The translations under genes and the position numbers were made by a program. Under the pieces are notes generated by a model. The model worked only from the letters and a program-made list of their open reading frames with translations, did not search any database and was not told the origin of the DNA. A DNA stretch of 64,000 nt, from the NCBI GenBank assembly GCA_014584575.1, contig JACTMP010000002.1, positions 62,001-126,000 of the forward strand, given 5' to 3'. Positions 1 through 8,721 of the stretch are shown piece after piece. Within the stretch, counting starts at the first letter, position 1, and each line of letters begins with the position of its first letter. The DNA is from Chloroflexota bacterium. GTDB taxonomy: Bacteria; Chloroflexota; Anaerolineae; Promineifilales; Promineifilaceae.

Positions 1-2
1 CT

Positions 3-2537
3 TTTATCACCCGTGTTGATTGGGTATTGCCCGTGCTGCTGCTGCTGGTGGCCATCGTTTATCTGGCGGCAGCCTGGCGGGTGAGCCGACAATATACCAA
101 TGCGTTAGTGACTATGTTGGAACAGGAAGATTACTCCTTTTTGTTGGGACAGGAGGCGGCGGACGTGACGGTGACAGACCCGGCGGCGCTGGATTGGCTG
201 CGCGAGCGGCTGGAGCAAAGCCAGAGCGACGAGATGACCCTGTTTATGGTGACGCTGATCAGCGAGGCGGGTGGCGACAAGGCGGTACCCATTCTGGCCG
301 ACGTGGCCCGCAGCCGGGACGCCCATATGCGGGCGGCGGTGCTGGATATTCTGGCGGCGGTGGCGGCCCCGGTGCCGGCGGTGCATGATTTTTTCGCCGA
401 ATTTTTGGGCGACGAAGACCCACAGGTACGCCGCTCGGCTTTGGCCGGGTTGGAGCGGGTGGATGGGGCGCAGGACAATCATTACCTGGCGGCGGCGGCG
501 CGCATGTTGGACGATGCGGACACGGCCGTGCGCCTGCAAGCACTGCCCGGTCTATTGCGCTTTGGCGATCTGGCGCAGCGGGAGCGGGCCTTACGGCTGG
601 TACAAACCATGCTCGGCAGCGCAGAATCGGCTGAGCGGGCGGCCGCGTTGCGGGCGTTGGGGCAGACCGAAGATATGGGTTTTGTGGGCAACGTCACCGG
701 GATGCTGCCCGATTCGTCTGACCGGGTGCGCCTGGAAGCGGCGCTGATTTTGGAACGGTTCTCCACGCAGAAAATGTCCCCGCCGGTGGTGGAACAGGTG
801 ACACAGGCGATGAGCGACCGGCTACATGACCCGGTAGAGCGCACCCGCGAGGCGTCATTGGTGACGCTGGCGCGGCTGGGCGACCAGCGCATTTATCCGT
901 TGCTGACGGAGGCGCTGCGGGATAACAGCCCCCAACTGCGGGCTACGGCCGTGACCGTCCTGGCCGGTCTGGGCAAAAAAGTGATCCCCACCATTCACCC
1001 CCTGCTCGATTCGCCCGATCCGCAATTGCGCAAAATGGCAACCGTGATCCTGGGGCGCATCAACCGGCGCGAATATGGCCCGCTGGTGACGGCGCAAATT
1101 CAGGCCAACCTGCTGCAAATTGCCGAAAACGTGGGCTACATTGAGGCGTTGACCGCCATTCAAAGTTATGCCACTGTGAACGTGTTGCTGACGCTGTTTC
1201 GGAACGAAAACGGCCGTTTGCTGGACGAGATTTTCTTTTTGCTCACGGCCGTGCAAAAGCCAGAATCAGTAGCCGTCATTCGGGAATCGTTGGCCAGCGA
1301 CGTGGAGCGCGTGCGCGTCAACGCAGTGGAAGCGTTGGAATCACTCACCTCGGCGCAAACGGCCGAGATGATTGCCCCCCTGGCCCAGACGGAACCATCG
1401 CTGGTGGAGATCAGACAGATCAGCCAGGAATTATGGGATATGAAGTTCCCCAGCACGGCCGAAGCCATGGAAAAGCTGGCCACGGATATGGCTGTTGACC
1501 CCTGGCCGCGCTCGATTGCCGTTCACGCGCTGGGCGAAATTGGGCAGGCCATTGTTGCCCCGCAACAAACGGCCCCGCAACAAACGGCCCCGCAACAAAC
1601 AGCCCCATCGCCTAAACCCAATGATACCGCCGCCGACGGCCGTGCGCCCCGCCGCCGCAGCAGCGCCGATCTGTTGAACATGCTCACCGAAGAAGGGGAA
1701 ACGCCGCCCGTGGCGAAGGATGCGCCACCCGCCGAAACAAAACCGGCCGATGCCCGCCAATCGCGCCGCGAACGGGCCGCCCGCGCCAGCGGTCTGTTGG
1801 ATGCTCTGGCCGCCGACGAACCCGCTCCCGCGCCGGCCCCCACACCGACCGCCCTGGAAACGGTCTATTACCCGCCGCCGGCCGTGGCCAAAACCATTCC
1901 CGTGACGCGCATATTGGCCTGGTTGCAGATGGCTAATCTGGCCCCGGAGGAAGAGGTGCGGCTGGCGGTGCAGCGGGCCAATGAGCGCATGGCCGGTAAG
2001 GGTGATGCCCTGTCCCGGCGGCGTACACAGCCACAGGAGGTCACGATGTTATCTACCATTGAACGTATTATTTTCCTGAAGGAAGTCCTCTTTTTCCGCG
2101 AGATGACGGTTGACCAACTCAAGGTGCTGGCTTCGGTTTGTGAAGAGGCCTTTTATACGGAAGATACGCTGATTTATAAAGAAGGCGACCCCGGCGGCCA
2201 ATTGTATGTGGTGGTGCAGGGTCGGGTGAGCATTGAGCGGGAATCACGCAAAGGAGTGGTGGCCCGGCTGGCGACCATTGAAGCGTACTCCTATTTTGGC
2301 GAGATGAATTTGTTCGACGCCAGCCCGCGCACGGACACGGCCGTAGCCCTGCAAGACACCGTCACCCTCACCCTGCGCCGCGAACCGCTGATTGCTCTGG
2401 CGCGGCAATATCCCGACCTGTCGTTGGAACTGATCAACGTCCTCAGCCAACGCCTGCGCGAAACCACCGACCAGGTGGCCAGCCTCACCAAATCGCACCC
2501 CCGCGCCCTGCATAAGGTGTTTGACCAGCTTGAGTAA
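3..2537 (+). CDS. HEAT-repeat protein with C-terminal cyclic nucleotide-binding domain (5' end outside window)
   Basis: The reading frame is open to the first base, so the gene starts upstream; an internal TTG at 27 is not a credible start. The visible part begins with a hydrophobic segment (about 20 residues) that looks like the last helix of a membrane domain. It is followed by roughly 450 residues of HEAT-like helical repeats, a Pro/Ala/Gln-rich linker (about residues 520-640) and a CAP_ED/cNMP-binding domain (about 700-810) with a phosphate-binding-cassette-like stretch FGEMNLFDASPR. Proteins of this layout in bacteria often carry an N-terminal MFS or nucleotide-translocase-like membrane domain; that part cannot be seen here. 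A likely role is sensing a cyclic nucleotide and passing the signal through a protein scaffold at the membrane. This is inference from domains only. Confidence 0.85.
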   Translation, partial: FITRVDWVLPVLLLLVAIVYLAAAWRVSRQYTNALVTMLEQEDYSFLLGQEAADVTVTDPAALDWLRERLEQSQSDEMTLFMVTLISEAGGDKAVPILADVARSRDAHMRAAVLDILAAVAAPVPAVHDFFAEFLGDEDPQVRRSALAGLERVDGAQDNHYLAAAARMLDDADTAVRLQALPGLLRFGDLAQRERALRLVQTMLGSAESAERAAALRALGQTEDMGFVGNVTGMLPDSSDRVRLEAALILERFSTQKMSPPVVEQVTQAMSDRLHDPVERTREASLVTLARLGDQRIYPLLTEALRDNSPQLRATAVTVLAGLGKKVIPTIHPLLDSPDPQLRKMATVILGRINRREYGPLVTAQIQANLLQIAENVGYIEALTAIQSYATVNVLLTLFRNENGRLLDEIFFLLTAVQKPESVAVIRESLASDVERVRVNAVEALESLTSAQTAEMIAPLAQTEPSLVEIRQISQELWDMKFPSTAEAMEKLATDMAVDPWPRSIAVHALGEIGQAIVAPQQTAPQQTAPQQTAPSPKPNDTAADGRAPRRRSSADLLNMLTEEGETPPVAKDAPPAETKPADARQSRRERAARASGLLDALAADEPAPAPAPTPTALETVYYPPPAVAKTIPVTRILAWLQMANLAPEEEVRLAVQRANERMAGKGDALSRRRTQPQEVTMLSTIERIIFLKEVLFFREMTVDQLKVLASVCEEAFYTEDTLIYKEGDPGGQLYVVVQGRVSIERESRKGVVARLATIEAYSYFGEMNLFDASPRTDTAVALQDTVTLTLRREPLIALARQYPDLSLELINVLSQRLRETTDQVASLTKSHPRALHKVFDQLE
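1558..1605 (+). repeat. Short in-frame tandem repeat (15 bp x 3)
   Basis: Three near-identical 15-bp units encode Gln-Thr-Ala-Pro-Gln-type repeats in the linker before the nucleotide-binding domain. Length polymorphism between strains would be expected. Confidence 0.8.
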
Positions 2538-2540
2538 CCC

Positions 2541-2599
2541 GTGATGCGTGATGCGTGACACGTGAAATAACGTCTCACGCATCACGCATCACGCATCAC
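2541..2599. repeat. Intergenic heptad inverted repeat (unit gatgcgt)
   Basis: The left arm has two units of about 7 bp (tgatgcg) and the right arm has their complement repeated (tcacgca). The hairpin fills the gap between the HEAT/cNMP gene stop and the GNAT start and ends just before the ATG at 2601. It may act as a terminator or mRNA stabiliser. Confidence 0.8.
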
Positions 2600-2600
2600 T

Positions 2601-3104
2601 ATGACAACCATCCGCCCCGCCACCCCCAACGACATCCCGGCCATTACGGAGATATACAATGAGGCCGTTGTGTACACGCGCAATACGTTTGATACTGTAC
2701 CCAAGACGGTAGCCGACCGGGAAGAGTGGTACCACCAGCACATGCCCGCCTATCCCATTTTGGTAGCGGAAGATGCGGGACAGGTGGTCGGGTTTGCCTC
2801 GGTGAGTAAATGGTCAGATCGGCCGGCCTACGGCCGTACCGTCATCGCCTCTGAATATATCCGCCAGGATTATCGCGGTCAGGGGATTGGCAAGGCTTTG
2901 TTGGTAGCTTTGTTAGAGGCTGCCTACGCCGCCGGGTATCATACCGTCATGGGCAACGTGTATGCCGGCAACGAAGTCAGCCGCCGCATGGTGGAATCCA
3001 TCGGCTTCCGCACCGTCGGCCTGCTGCAAGAAGTAGGTTACAAATTTGATGAGTGGCTGGATGTGTATTTAGTGCAGCATATGAGGTCAGAGATTAGAGA
3101 TTAG
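2601..3104 (+). CDS. GNAT family N-acetyltransferase (phosphinothricin acetyltransferase-like)
   Basis: This 167-residue protein has the complete GNAT fold pattern. It opens with TIRPATPNDIPAITEIYNEA, as typical of the Pat/Bar subgroup, and has the acetyl-CoA pyrophosphate-binding motif A (YRGQGIGKALL) near residue 95. It also has the family-typical segment NVYAGNEVSRRMVESIGF near residue 130. The length matches the subgroup. It would transfer an acetyl group from acetyl-CoA to an amino group of a small molecule; the substrate cannot be read from the sequence. The ATG follows directly on the hairpin at 2541-2599, so the gene may be transcribed separately from the upstream gene. No shared pathway with its neighbours is evident. 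Confidence 0.88.
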   Translation: MTTIRPATPNDIPAITEIYNEAVVYTRNTFDTVPKTVADREEWYHQHMPAYPILVAEDAGQVVGFASVSKWSDRPAYGRTVIASEYIRQDYRGQGIGKALLVALLEAAYAAGYHTVMGNVYAGNEVSRRMVESIGFRTVGLLQEVGYKFDEWLDVYLVQHMRSEIRD

Positions 3105-3147
3105 AGATTAGAGATTGGAGATTGCACAATCTCTACTCTCTAATCTC
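3090..3147. repeat. Intergenic heptad inverted repeat (unit gagatta/gagattg)
   Basis: Five direct units of GAGATTA or GAGATTG run into the complementary arm CAATCTC...TAATCTC. The repeat covers the end of the GNAT gene and the region where the following methyltransferase frame opens. Confidence 0.85.
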
Positions 3148-3159
3148 AAAACAACACCC

Positions 3160-3921
3160 TTGACCAATCAAGAAGAGAACCAACGATCCCGACAAGACTT
3201 CAACACCTTTGCGGACGAGTATGCGCAGTTCCGCAAAATTGACCCACCCGTGTTGGAGGATTTGTTAGTGCGCGGCAATATCAATGCTGAAAGCGTGGTG
3301 CTGGAAGTGGGCTGCGGCACGGGCAATTATCTGACGGAGATTTCCGCCCGTACCCACGCCGCCTGTTATGGCCTTGACCCGGCGGAGAAGATGCTGTCCC
3401 AGGCCAGAGCCAATCTCCGCGCCAATGGCATTCAGTGGCGCATGGGCTACGCCCGCCACCTGGATTTCCCCGACGAGATGTTTGACCTGGTGTACACGGT
3501 GGACGTCAGCCACCACATTCAGCATCGCCTGACCTATTTTCAAGAGGCGATGCGGGTGCTGAAACCAGGTGGTAAGGTCTGCACCGTCACCGATTCAGAG
3601 TGGATCATCAGCCACCGCGAGCCGCTGGCTACCTATTTCCCGGAGACGATAGCCGTTAACCTGGCGCGGTATCCTACCACCCACGAGTTATTGGAAGAGA
3701 CGGCGGCTGCCGGGTTTGTGAACATTGTGGAAAAGATGGCCGAATATCCCTATATGCTCTATGACCCCGCCGGATACCGCAACAAGGCGTACTCGTCGCT
3801 GCACCTGATTGACGAAGCTGCCTGGCGGCGTGGCCTGGCCCGCCTGGAAGCAGATTTACAGAATGGCCCGCTGTTATGCCATTCGTATTATTTGTTGATT
3901 TGGGGAGAGAAGGCGGCGTGA
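3160..3921 (+). CDS. Class I SAM-dependent methyltransferase
   Basis: The protein has the Rossmann methyltransferase signature VLEVGCGTGNY (motif I), an acidic motif II region (CYGLDPAEKML) and the post-motif pattern FDLVYTVDVSHHI. It therefore belongs to the UbiE/Methyltransf_11-like group. The frame also runs up to a TTG at 3115, but that lies in the hairpin repeat. I chose the TTG at 3160 (TNQEENQRS), which is the first plausible start after the repeat; no strong ribosome-binding site decides it. The protein is about 253 residues, normal for the group. The methyl acceptor is unknown. Confidence 0.82.
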   Translation: MTNQEENQRSRQDFNTFADEYAQFRKIDPPVLEDLLVRGNINAESVVLEVGCGTGNYLTEISARTHAACYGLDPAEKMLSQARANLRANGIQWRMGYARHLDFPDEMFDLVYTVDVSHHIQHRLTYFQEAMRVLKPGGKVCTVTDSEWIISHREPLATYFPETIAVNLARYPTTHELLEETAAAGFVNIVEKMAEYPYMLYDPAGYRNKAYSSLHLIDEAAWRRGLARLEADLQNGPLLCHSYYLLIWGEKAA

Positions 3922-3925
3922 AAGG

Positions 3926-3988
3926 TAGAGATTAGAGATTAAAGATTGGAGATTGAGCCAATCTCCAATCTCTAATCTCCAATCTCCT
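3926..3988. repeat. Intergenic heptad inverted repeat (unit gagattg)
   Basis: Tandem GAGATTA/GAGATTG-type units are followed by their complement, making a long hairpin directly after the methyltransferase stop codon and before the solute-binding protein gene. Confidence 0.85.
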
Positions 3989-4004
3989 ATTTTCAGGATT
4001 TGCT

Positions 4005-5747
4005 ATGATGCGAAACTGGTTGCTCATTTTTTATCTGGCGCTACTGGTCGGCTGCACGGCCGTGAACGAACCCACGCTCCGGCCTACTGCTACCCCCATT
4101 GTCATTCCTACGTCAGAGCTAAAAGACCGCACCCTGCGCCTCTTTTGGTGGCAGGCGCCCAAAGTGGTGAACCCCCACCTGACCAGCGCCACCGCTGACC
4201 GGGACGCGGCGCGGCTGATCTATGAACCCCTGGCCAGCTTCAACGCCGACGGTGAACTGGTACCGGTGCTGGCGGCCGAAATCCCCACTTTTGAGAACGG
4301 CCTGCTTGACCCCGATTTGAAATGGGTGCGCTGGAAAATTCCGGCGGGGCTGCGCTGGTCAGACGGCAAAGCCTTTACCGCCCACGACATAAAATTCACC
4401 TATGATTTCATCCAAAGTGAGGGCGCGGTCACGGCCAGCACCTATAACGCCGTGGAGAGCGTGGACGTGGTGGATATGCAAACGGTGCAGGTCAATTTTA
4501 AGGACACCAACCCCGCCTGGGCGCTGCCCTTTGTAGGTACGGAAGGCATGATCATACCGGGGCACATCTATTCTGAAGCCAGTGAAGCGCCTGTGCCCTC
4601 GGTGGGGACGGGGCCGTACCAGTTGCTTTCGGCCAATACGGAAGAGGTGTTGTTCCTGGGCAGTGAACTGGTGACGACGGTGAAGCTGATTTATGAGGTG
4701 AACCCCTATTATCGGGGCAAAGAAGATTTGTATTTTCGGCGGGTGGAGATGCAGGGGGGCGGCACGGCCGTAGAAGCGGCCGGCGCTGTCTTACAATTTG
4801 GCGACGTGGACTTTGCCTACAACTTGCAGCTAGAGGGGGATGTGCTGGACAGAATGGTAGAGGAAGGCAACGGCGTGGGGCGGCTGATGAACAGTTTGGG
4901 CGGCCGGGTGGAATTTCTTTCTCTCATTCAGAATGACCCCAACGACACCACCTTCACCACCCCCCATTCCATCCTGAACGTGGCCGCCGACGAGAGCAAC
5001 CTGCTGGTGGCTCAGGCCATCGCCCACGCCATTGACAAGGAAGCGATTGCCGCTCTGTATGGGCCGACCGGCGCGGAGGCCAACGCCATCTTGTTTGCCC
5101 CGGCCAATTTTCGCTCTGAGCAGGATTTTTACCCCTACGATTTAGACAGGGCCAGGCAATTGCTGGCGCAGGCCGGCTGGGCGGATACAAATGGCAATGG
5201 GATTGTGGACAGGGACGGCCGTGACCTCTCCCTCACCCTGCGCACCGGCCCCAACGCCCTGCGCCAGGCCACGCAGCGCCTGATCCAGCAATCCCTGGGG
5301 GAAATCGGCATAGACCTGAAATTGGACGTGAGCGGCCAGTTTTTCAGCACCAGCACGGCCATTCCCAATAGCCTGTGGGCGGGTACGGCCGATATGCCTA
5401 TGTTCACCAACGGCAACCAGACGCCCGACCCCACCTCCTACATGCGCGAATGGACGTGCGCCCGCATCCCGCAGGCCACCGACGGCAGTTGGGTGGGCGT
5501 GAATGTGGCCCGCTGGTGCAGCGACGCCTATGACGCCCTGTATGCCCAGGTGGTGGCGGAAACAGACCCGGCCATGCGCGAACAGCTTTTTAAGCAAATG
5601 AATGATATGCTGGTGCAAAACGGCATCGTCATCCCCCTCATCAGCCGGGCGCGGGTCTCCGGCGTTAGCAACCAGATTGAGGGAGTGGAACTCACCGATT
5701 GGGATTCGCACCTGTGGAACATACACGAGTGGAGGCGTAAACCATGA
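4005..5747 (+). CDS. Family 5 extracellular solute-binding lipoprotein
   Basis: The first 17 residues form a lipoprotein signal ending in LLVGC (lipidated Cys17). The body (580 aa) matches SBP_bac_5 proteins: the early segment RTLRLFWWQAPKVVNPHLTSATADRDAARLIYEPLASF, the WSDGKAFTAHDIKFTYDF signature and a C-terminal EWRRKP. These proteins bind peptides or oligosaccharides for Opp/Dpp-type importers, but no permease or ATPase gene is adjacent. The stop overlaps the start of the HAMP-GAF receptor gene by 4 bp, suggesting translational coupling. The binding protein may therefore deliver a ligand signal to that receptor instead of, or in addition to, transport (inference). Confidence 0.88.
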   Translation: MMRNWLLIFYLALLVGCTAVNEPTLRPTATPIVIPTSELKDRTLRLFWWQAPKVVNPHLTSATADRDAARLIYEPLASFNADGELVPVLAAEIPTFENGLLDPDLKWVRWKIPAGLRWSDGKAFTAHDIKFTYDFIQSEGAVTASTYNAVESVDVVDMQTVQVNFKDTNPAWALPFVGTEGMIIPGHIYSEASEAPVPSVGTGPYQLLSANTEEVLFLGSELVTTVKLIYEVNPYYRGKEDLYFRRVEMQGGGTAVEAAGAVLQFGDVDFAYNLQLEGDVLDRMVEEGNGVGRLMNSLGGRVEFLSLIQNDPNDTTFTTPHSILNVAADESNLLVAQAIAHAIDKEAIAALYGPTGAEANAILFAPANFRSEQDFYPYDLDRARQLLAQAGWADTNGNGIVDRDGRDLSLTLRTGPNALRQATQRLIQQSLGEIGIDLKLDVSGQFFSTSTAIPNSLWAGTADMPMFTNGNQTPDPTSYMREWTCARIPQATDGSWVGVNVARWCSDAYDALYAQVVAETDPAMREQLFKQMNDMLVQNGIVIPLISRARVSGVSNQIEGVELTDWDSHLWNIHEWRRKP

Positions 5748-7786
5748 GCGAACAACAAATGACGCCCAATACGCCGGTGCTGGAAGTGATGGCGGCGGAG
5801 GTGCATACGGAAACAACCAGCCCGCAAACTTTTTCTATCTTTCGCCGCATTCCCATCAGCCGTAAGCTGACCATTGGCTTTTCCATCCTGGTGCTGCTGA
5901 CGCTGTTGGTGGCTGCGCTCAGCTACTTTAGCAGTGATGACGCCAGCCAGAAGATCGAAGATACCAACCAACTGCGGGTGCCCATTGCCCTGGAAGCGGC
6001 TGCCGCCGAATCCAACCTGTTGCGCATGCTTTCCAACACACGCGGTTATCTGGCGTTGGGGGATGAACGCTTCTTGCTTGATTATCAGGTGTCGCAAATC
6101 GCCTTTGAGTCGAACCTGGATAATCTGGAGCCGCTGCTGGCGGCTACCGGTGGCGGCAGCCAGGAGCAGTTAGCCATGTTGGGGCAACTGCGCACGGCGC
6201 TGCTGACCTATGATGAGTGGGCTGAAGAATCGTTTGTGCTGCGTGATGACCAACTGGCGCGGGAACCGGCTTACAAAATTGTGGCTACCGAGGGTACGAC
6301 GCTGGCCGGTAATGTGCTGTTGGATACCCAAAAAGTGATTGACAGCGTGGCCCGCGAAGCGGCCGTAGAAGATGTGGCCGTTCTACGAGACCTGGCCCGC
6401 TTTCAAAGCTCCTTCCTGGCGATGTTGTCCGGTTTGCGCAGCTACACCACCACCCGCAACCGCAGCTACCGAAGCGAATATATTGCCAATAGCCTGATCA
6501 ATGACCAGGCGTGGACGGCGCTGCAAGAGCGGATGGGGCGGGGGGAATTTAATGAGGAGCAGGCAGCCTTGCTGGCGGCGATGGGCGAAAACCGGGCGGC
6601 GTTTTTGCTGCTGCCGGAGGAGCAGGTGTTCCCTGTTTTGGAAAGCGACCAGTGGCGGCAGGATTTACTGTTGTTCCGGGAACAGGTGCTGCCGTTGGCT
6701 GATAATATGCTGCGGCTGCTGGAAAATATCACCGCCAGCCAGCAGTTGGAGTTGCAACGGGAACTGGGCGCAGGCACGCTCAGCCTGTTGCAGTCGCGCC
6801 AATTGACGTTGACGATTGGGGCGATTGCCATTGTGATTGGGGTGATGCTGGCGTATTTGTTCCGGCGTAATATCGTGGGGCCGGTGGGACGGCTCACGGC
6901 CGTGTCCGAACGCATTCGTGGTGGTGATTTGCAGGCGCAGGCCGCGGTAGAATCGGCCGACGAAATTGGCATCCTGGCCGTCACCTTTAACCGTATGACC
7001 GGGCAGCTACGGGCTACCCTGGGCCAGGTGCGCCGGGAACGGGACCGCGCCGACAATCTGCTGCACGTGGTCATCCCCATTGGGGTGGAACTGTCATCTG
7101 AACAGGATTTTGACCGTATGTTGGAAAAGATGCTGGTAGAGGCCAAGACCTTTTGCCATGCCGACGCCGGCAGCCTCTACCTGCGCACCGAAGATGAAAA
7201 ATTGCAATTTGTCATCATGCGCAACAATTCGCTGGATATCGCCTTAGGCGGCACGACGGGCAACGCGGTCACTTTTCCGCCGTTGAACCTGTATGACGAA
7301 CACGGCCGTGCCAACCACCAAAACGTCGCCGCCCACGTCACCCACACCGGTCAGGCCGTCAATATCCCCGATGTGTATACCGCCGCCGAATTTGACTTTA
7401 GTGGCCCGCGCCGCTTTGACGCGCAAACCGGCTACCGCACCCAATCCCTGCTCACCATCCCCCTCAAAAACAGCCTGGGCGACGTGAAAGGGGTGCTGCA
7501 ACTGCTCAATGCCACCGATCCACAGACCGGGCAGATTATTCCCTTCGACCCCAATTTGCAGCAGATGATGGAGTCCTTCTCCTCTCTGGCCGTCGCCGCC
7601 CTGGAAGCCTACATCCGCGAACAGGCGTTGCGCCAGGAAATACAACAGTTGCGCATTGAAATTGATGAGGCAAAATTACAGAAGACGGTCAGCGAAACGG
7701 TGGATTCGGACTTCTTCCAGGATTTACAGGCCCGCGCCGCCGATATTCGCCGCCGCCGGCAGTCTGGTAGAGAGGAAGAGCGGTAA
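5744..7786 (+). CDS. Membrane receptor with HAMP and GAF domains, no kinase domain
   Basis: This 680-residue protein has one membrane helix near residues 43-63 and a large extracytoplasmic helical sensor region of about 290 residues. A second helix near 352-372 is followed by a HAMP domain (about 373-425), a GAF domain (about 455-620) and a charged coiled-coil tail. The GAF part resembles cyclic-nucleotide-binding GAF domains: a segment with VTHTGQAVNIPDVY, then TGYRTQSLLTIPL and GVLQLLNA. There is no histidine kinase, cyclase or methyl-accepting output domain. The start overlaps the upstream binding-protein stop (ATGA), and two ParA-like ATPase genes follow. The likely role is to pass an extracellular or cyclic-nucleotide signal to those ATPases (inference). 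Confidence 0.85.
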   Translation: MSEQQMTPNTPVLEVMAAEVHTETTSPQTFSIFRRIPISRKLTIGFSILVLLTLLVAALSYFSSDDASQKIEDTNQLRVPIALEAAAAESNLLRMLSNTRGYLALGDERFLLDYQVSQIAFESNLDNLEPLLAATGGGSQEQLAMLGQLRTALLTYDEWAEESFVLRDDQLAREPAYKIVATEGTTLAGNVLLDTQKVIDSVAREAAVEDVAVLRDLARFQSSFLAMLSGLRSYTTTRNRSYRSEYIANSLINDQAWTALQERMGRGEFNEEQAALLAAMGENRAAFLLLPEEQVFPVLESDQWRQDLLLFREQVLPLADNMLRLLENITASQQLELQRELGAGTLSLLQSRQLTLTIGAIAIVIGVMLAYLFRRNIVGPVGRLTAVSERIRGGDLQAQAAVESADEIGILAVTFNRMTGQLRATLGQVRRERDRADNLLHVVIPIGVELSSEQDFDRMLEKMLVEAKTFCHADAGSLYLRTEDEKLQFVIMRNNSLDIALGGTTGNAVTFPPLNLYDEHGRANHQNVAAHVTHTGQAVNIPDVYTAAEFDFSGPRRFDAQTGYRTQSLLTIPLKNSLGDVKGVLQLLNATDPQTGQIIPFDPNLQQMMESFSSLAVAALEAYIREQALRQEIQQLRIEIDEAKLQKTVSETVDSDFFQDLQARAADIRRRRQSGREEER

Positions 7787-7858
7787 TCGGTTATCCGTTA
7801 TCGGTAATCGGTTGTTGGCGTCTCTTACCCATTACTGATTACCGATTACCGTTTACCG
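7785..7858. repeat. Intergenic heptad inverted repeat (unit tcggtta)
   Basis: Units such as TCGGTAA/TCGGTTA are repeated on the left and complemented on the right (GATTACC). The repeat begins at the receptor stop codon and ends just before the ribosome-binding site of the first ParA-like gene. Confidence 0.8.
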
Positions 7859-7872
7859 GGCACAGGAGAGTT

Positions 7873-8631
7873 ATGTCTCGAATCATATCCATACATTCAT
7901 TTCGGGGGGGCACGGGCAAATCCAATACGACGGCCAATGTGGCGGCGGCGCTGGCGATGAAGGGCAAACGCATCGCCGTAGTAGACACGGACTTGAACTC
8001 GCCTGGCATCCATATGTTGTTTGGTTTTGACCTGGAAAGCCCTGATCTTGGTTTTGTCCTTAACCACTTTTTGTGGGGCGACTGCGAAATCCAAGAAGCG
8101 GCCTATGACGTGACCGCCCGATTGGGGTCAGACATCCCCGGACAGGTCTATTTGCTGCCGGGCAGCATCAAAACGGCCGAAATCTCCCGGCTGCTGCGTG
8201 AAGGGTATGACGTGGGGCTGCTGAATGATGGCTTTGATGACCTGATTGATAAATTACAGTTGGATGTGCTGCTGGTGGATACGCACCCCGGTCTGAGCAA
8301 TGAAACGCTGCTTTCCATTGCCATCACCGACACCCTGTTGATCACGCTCCGGCCCGACCACCAGGATTACCAGGGCACGGCCGTGACCGTGGAAGTGGCG
8401 CGCAAATTACAGGTGCCAGATATGCGCCTGGTCATCAACAAAATGCCCGAAGTGTACGACTTCAACCAGGTGCGCACCCTGGTCGAGAGCAAATATCGCT
8501 GCCAGGTTGCCGCCATCCTGCCCCACGCCGAGGAAATGATGACCCTGGCCAGCCAGGACATTTTCGTCCTCCGCCACCCCGACCACCGCATCAGCCAGGA
8601 AATTAAGGCGTTAGTAGACACCTTCGTTTAA
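7873..8631 (+). CDS. ParA/MinD-family ATPase (first of two paralogues)
   Basis: This 252-residue P-loop ATPase has a deviant Walker A motif (FRGGTGKSNTTAN) near residue 10, a switch I-like DTDLNSPG and a Walker B-like segment VLLVDTHPGL. It belongs to the ParA/MinD/CpaE superfamily. It starts at an ATG with cacaggagagtt just upstream, a good ribosome-binding site. A paralogue follows after a hairpin. No ParB gene or parS-like cluster is adjacent, so a positioning or polarity role coupled to the upstream receptor seems more likely than chromosome segregation; this is inference from context. Confidence 0.9.
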   Translation: MSRIISIHSFRGGTGKSNTTANVAAALAMKGKRIAVVDTDLNSPGIHMLFGFDLESPDLGFVLNHFLWGDCEIQEAAYDVTARLGSDIPGQVYLLPGSIKTAEISRLLREGYDVGLLNDGFDDLIDKLQLDVLLVDTHPGLSNETLLSIAITDTLLITLRPDHQDYQGTAVTVEVARKLQVPDMRLVINKMPEVYDFNQVRTLVESKYRCQVAAILPHAEEMMTLASQDIFVLRHPDHRISQEIKALVDTFV

Positions 8632-8635
8632 GAAT

Positions 8636-8700
8636 GTAATTGGGTAATTGGGTAATCATGTAATTACCCAATTACCCAATTACCCAATTACTCAATTACC
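8636..8700. repeat. Intergenic inverted repeat (unit gggtaatt)
   Basis: GTAATTGG-type units on the left and CAATTACC-type units on the right form a hairpin between the two ParA-like genes. It has the same layout as the GAGATTG repeats, with another unit sequence. Confidence 0.85.
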
Positions 8701-8721
8701 AAGTTACCTCTGGGAAACAAC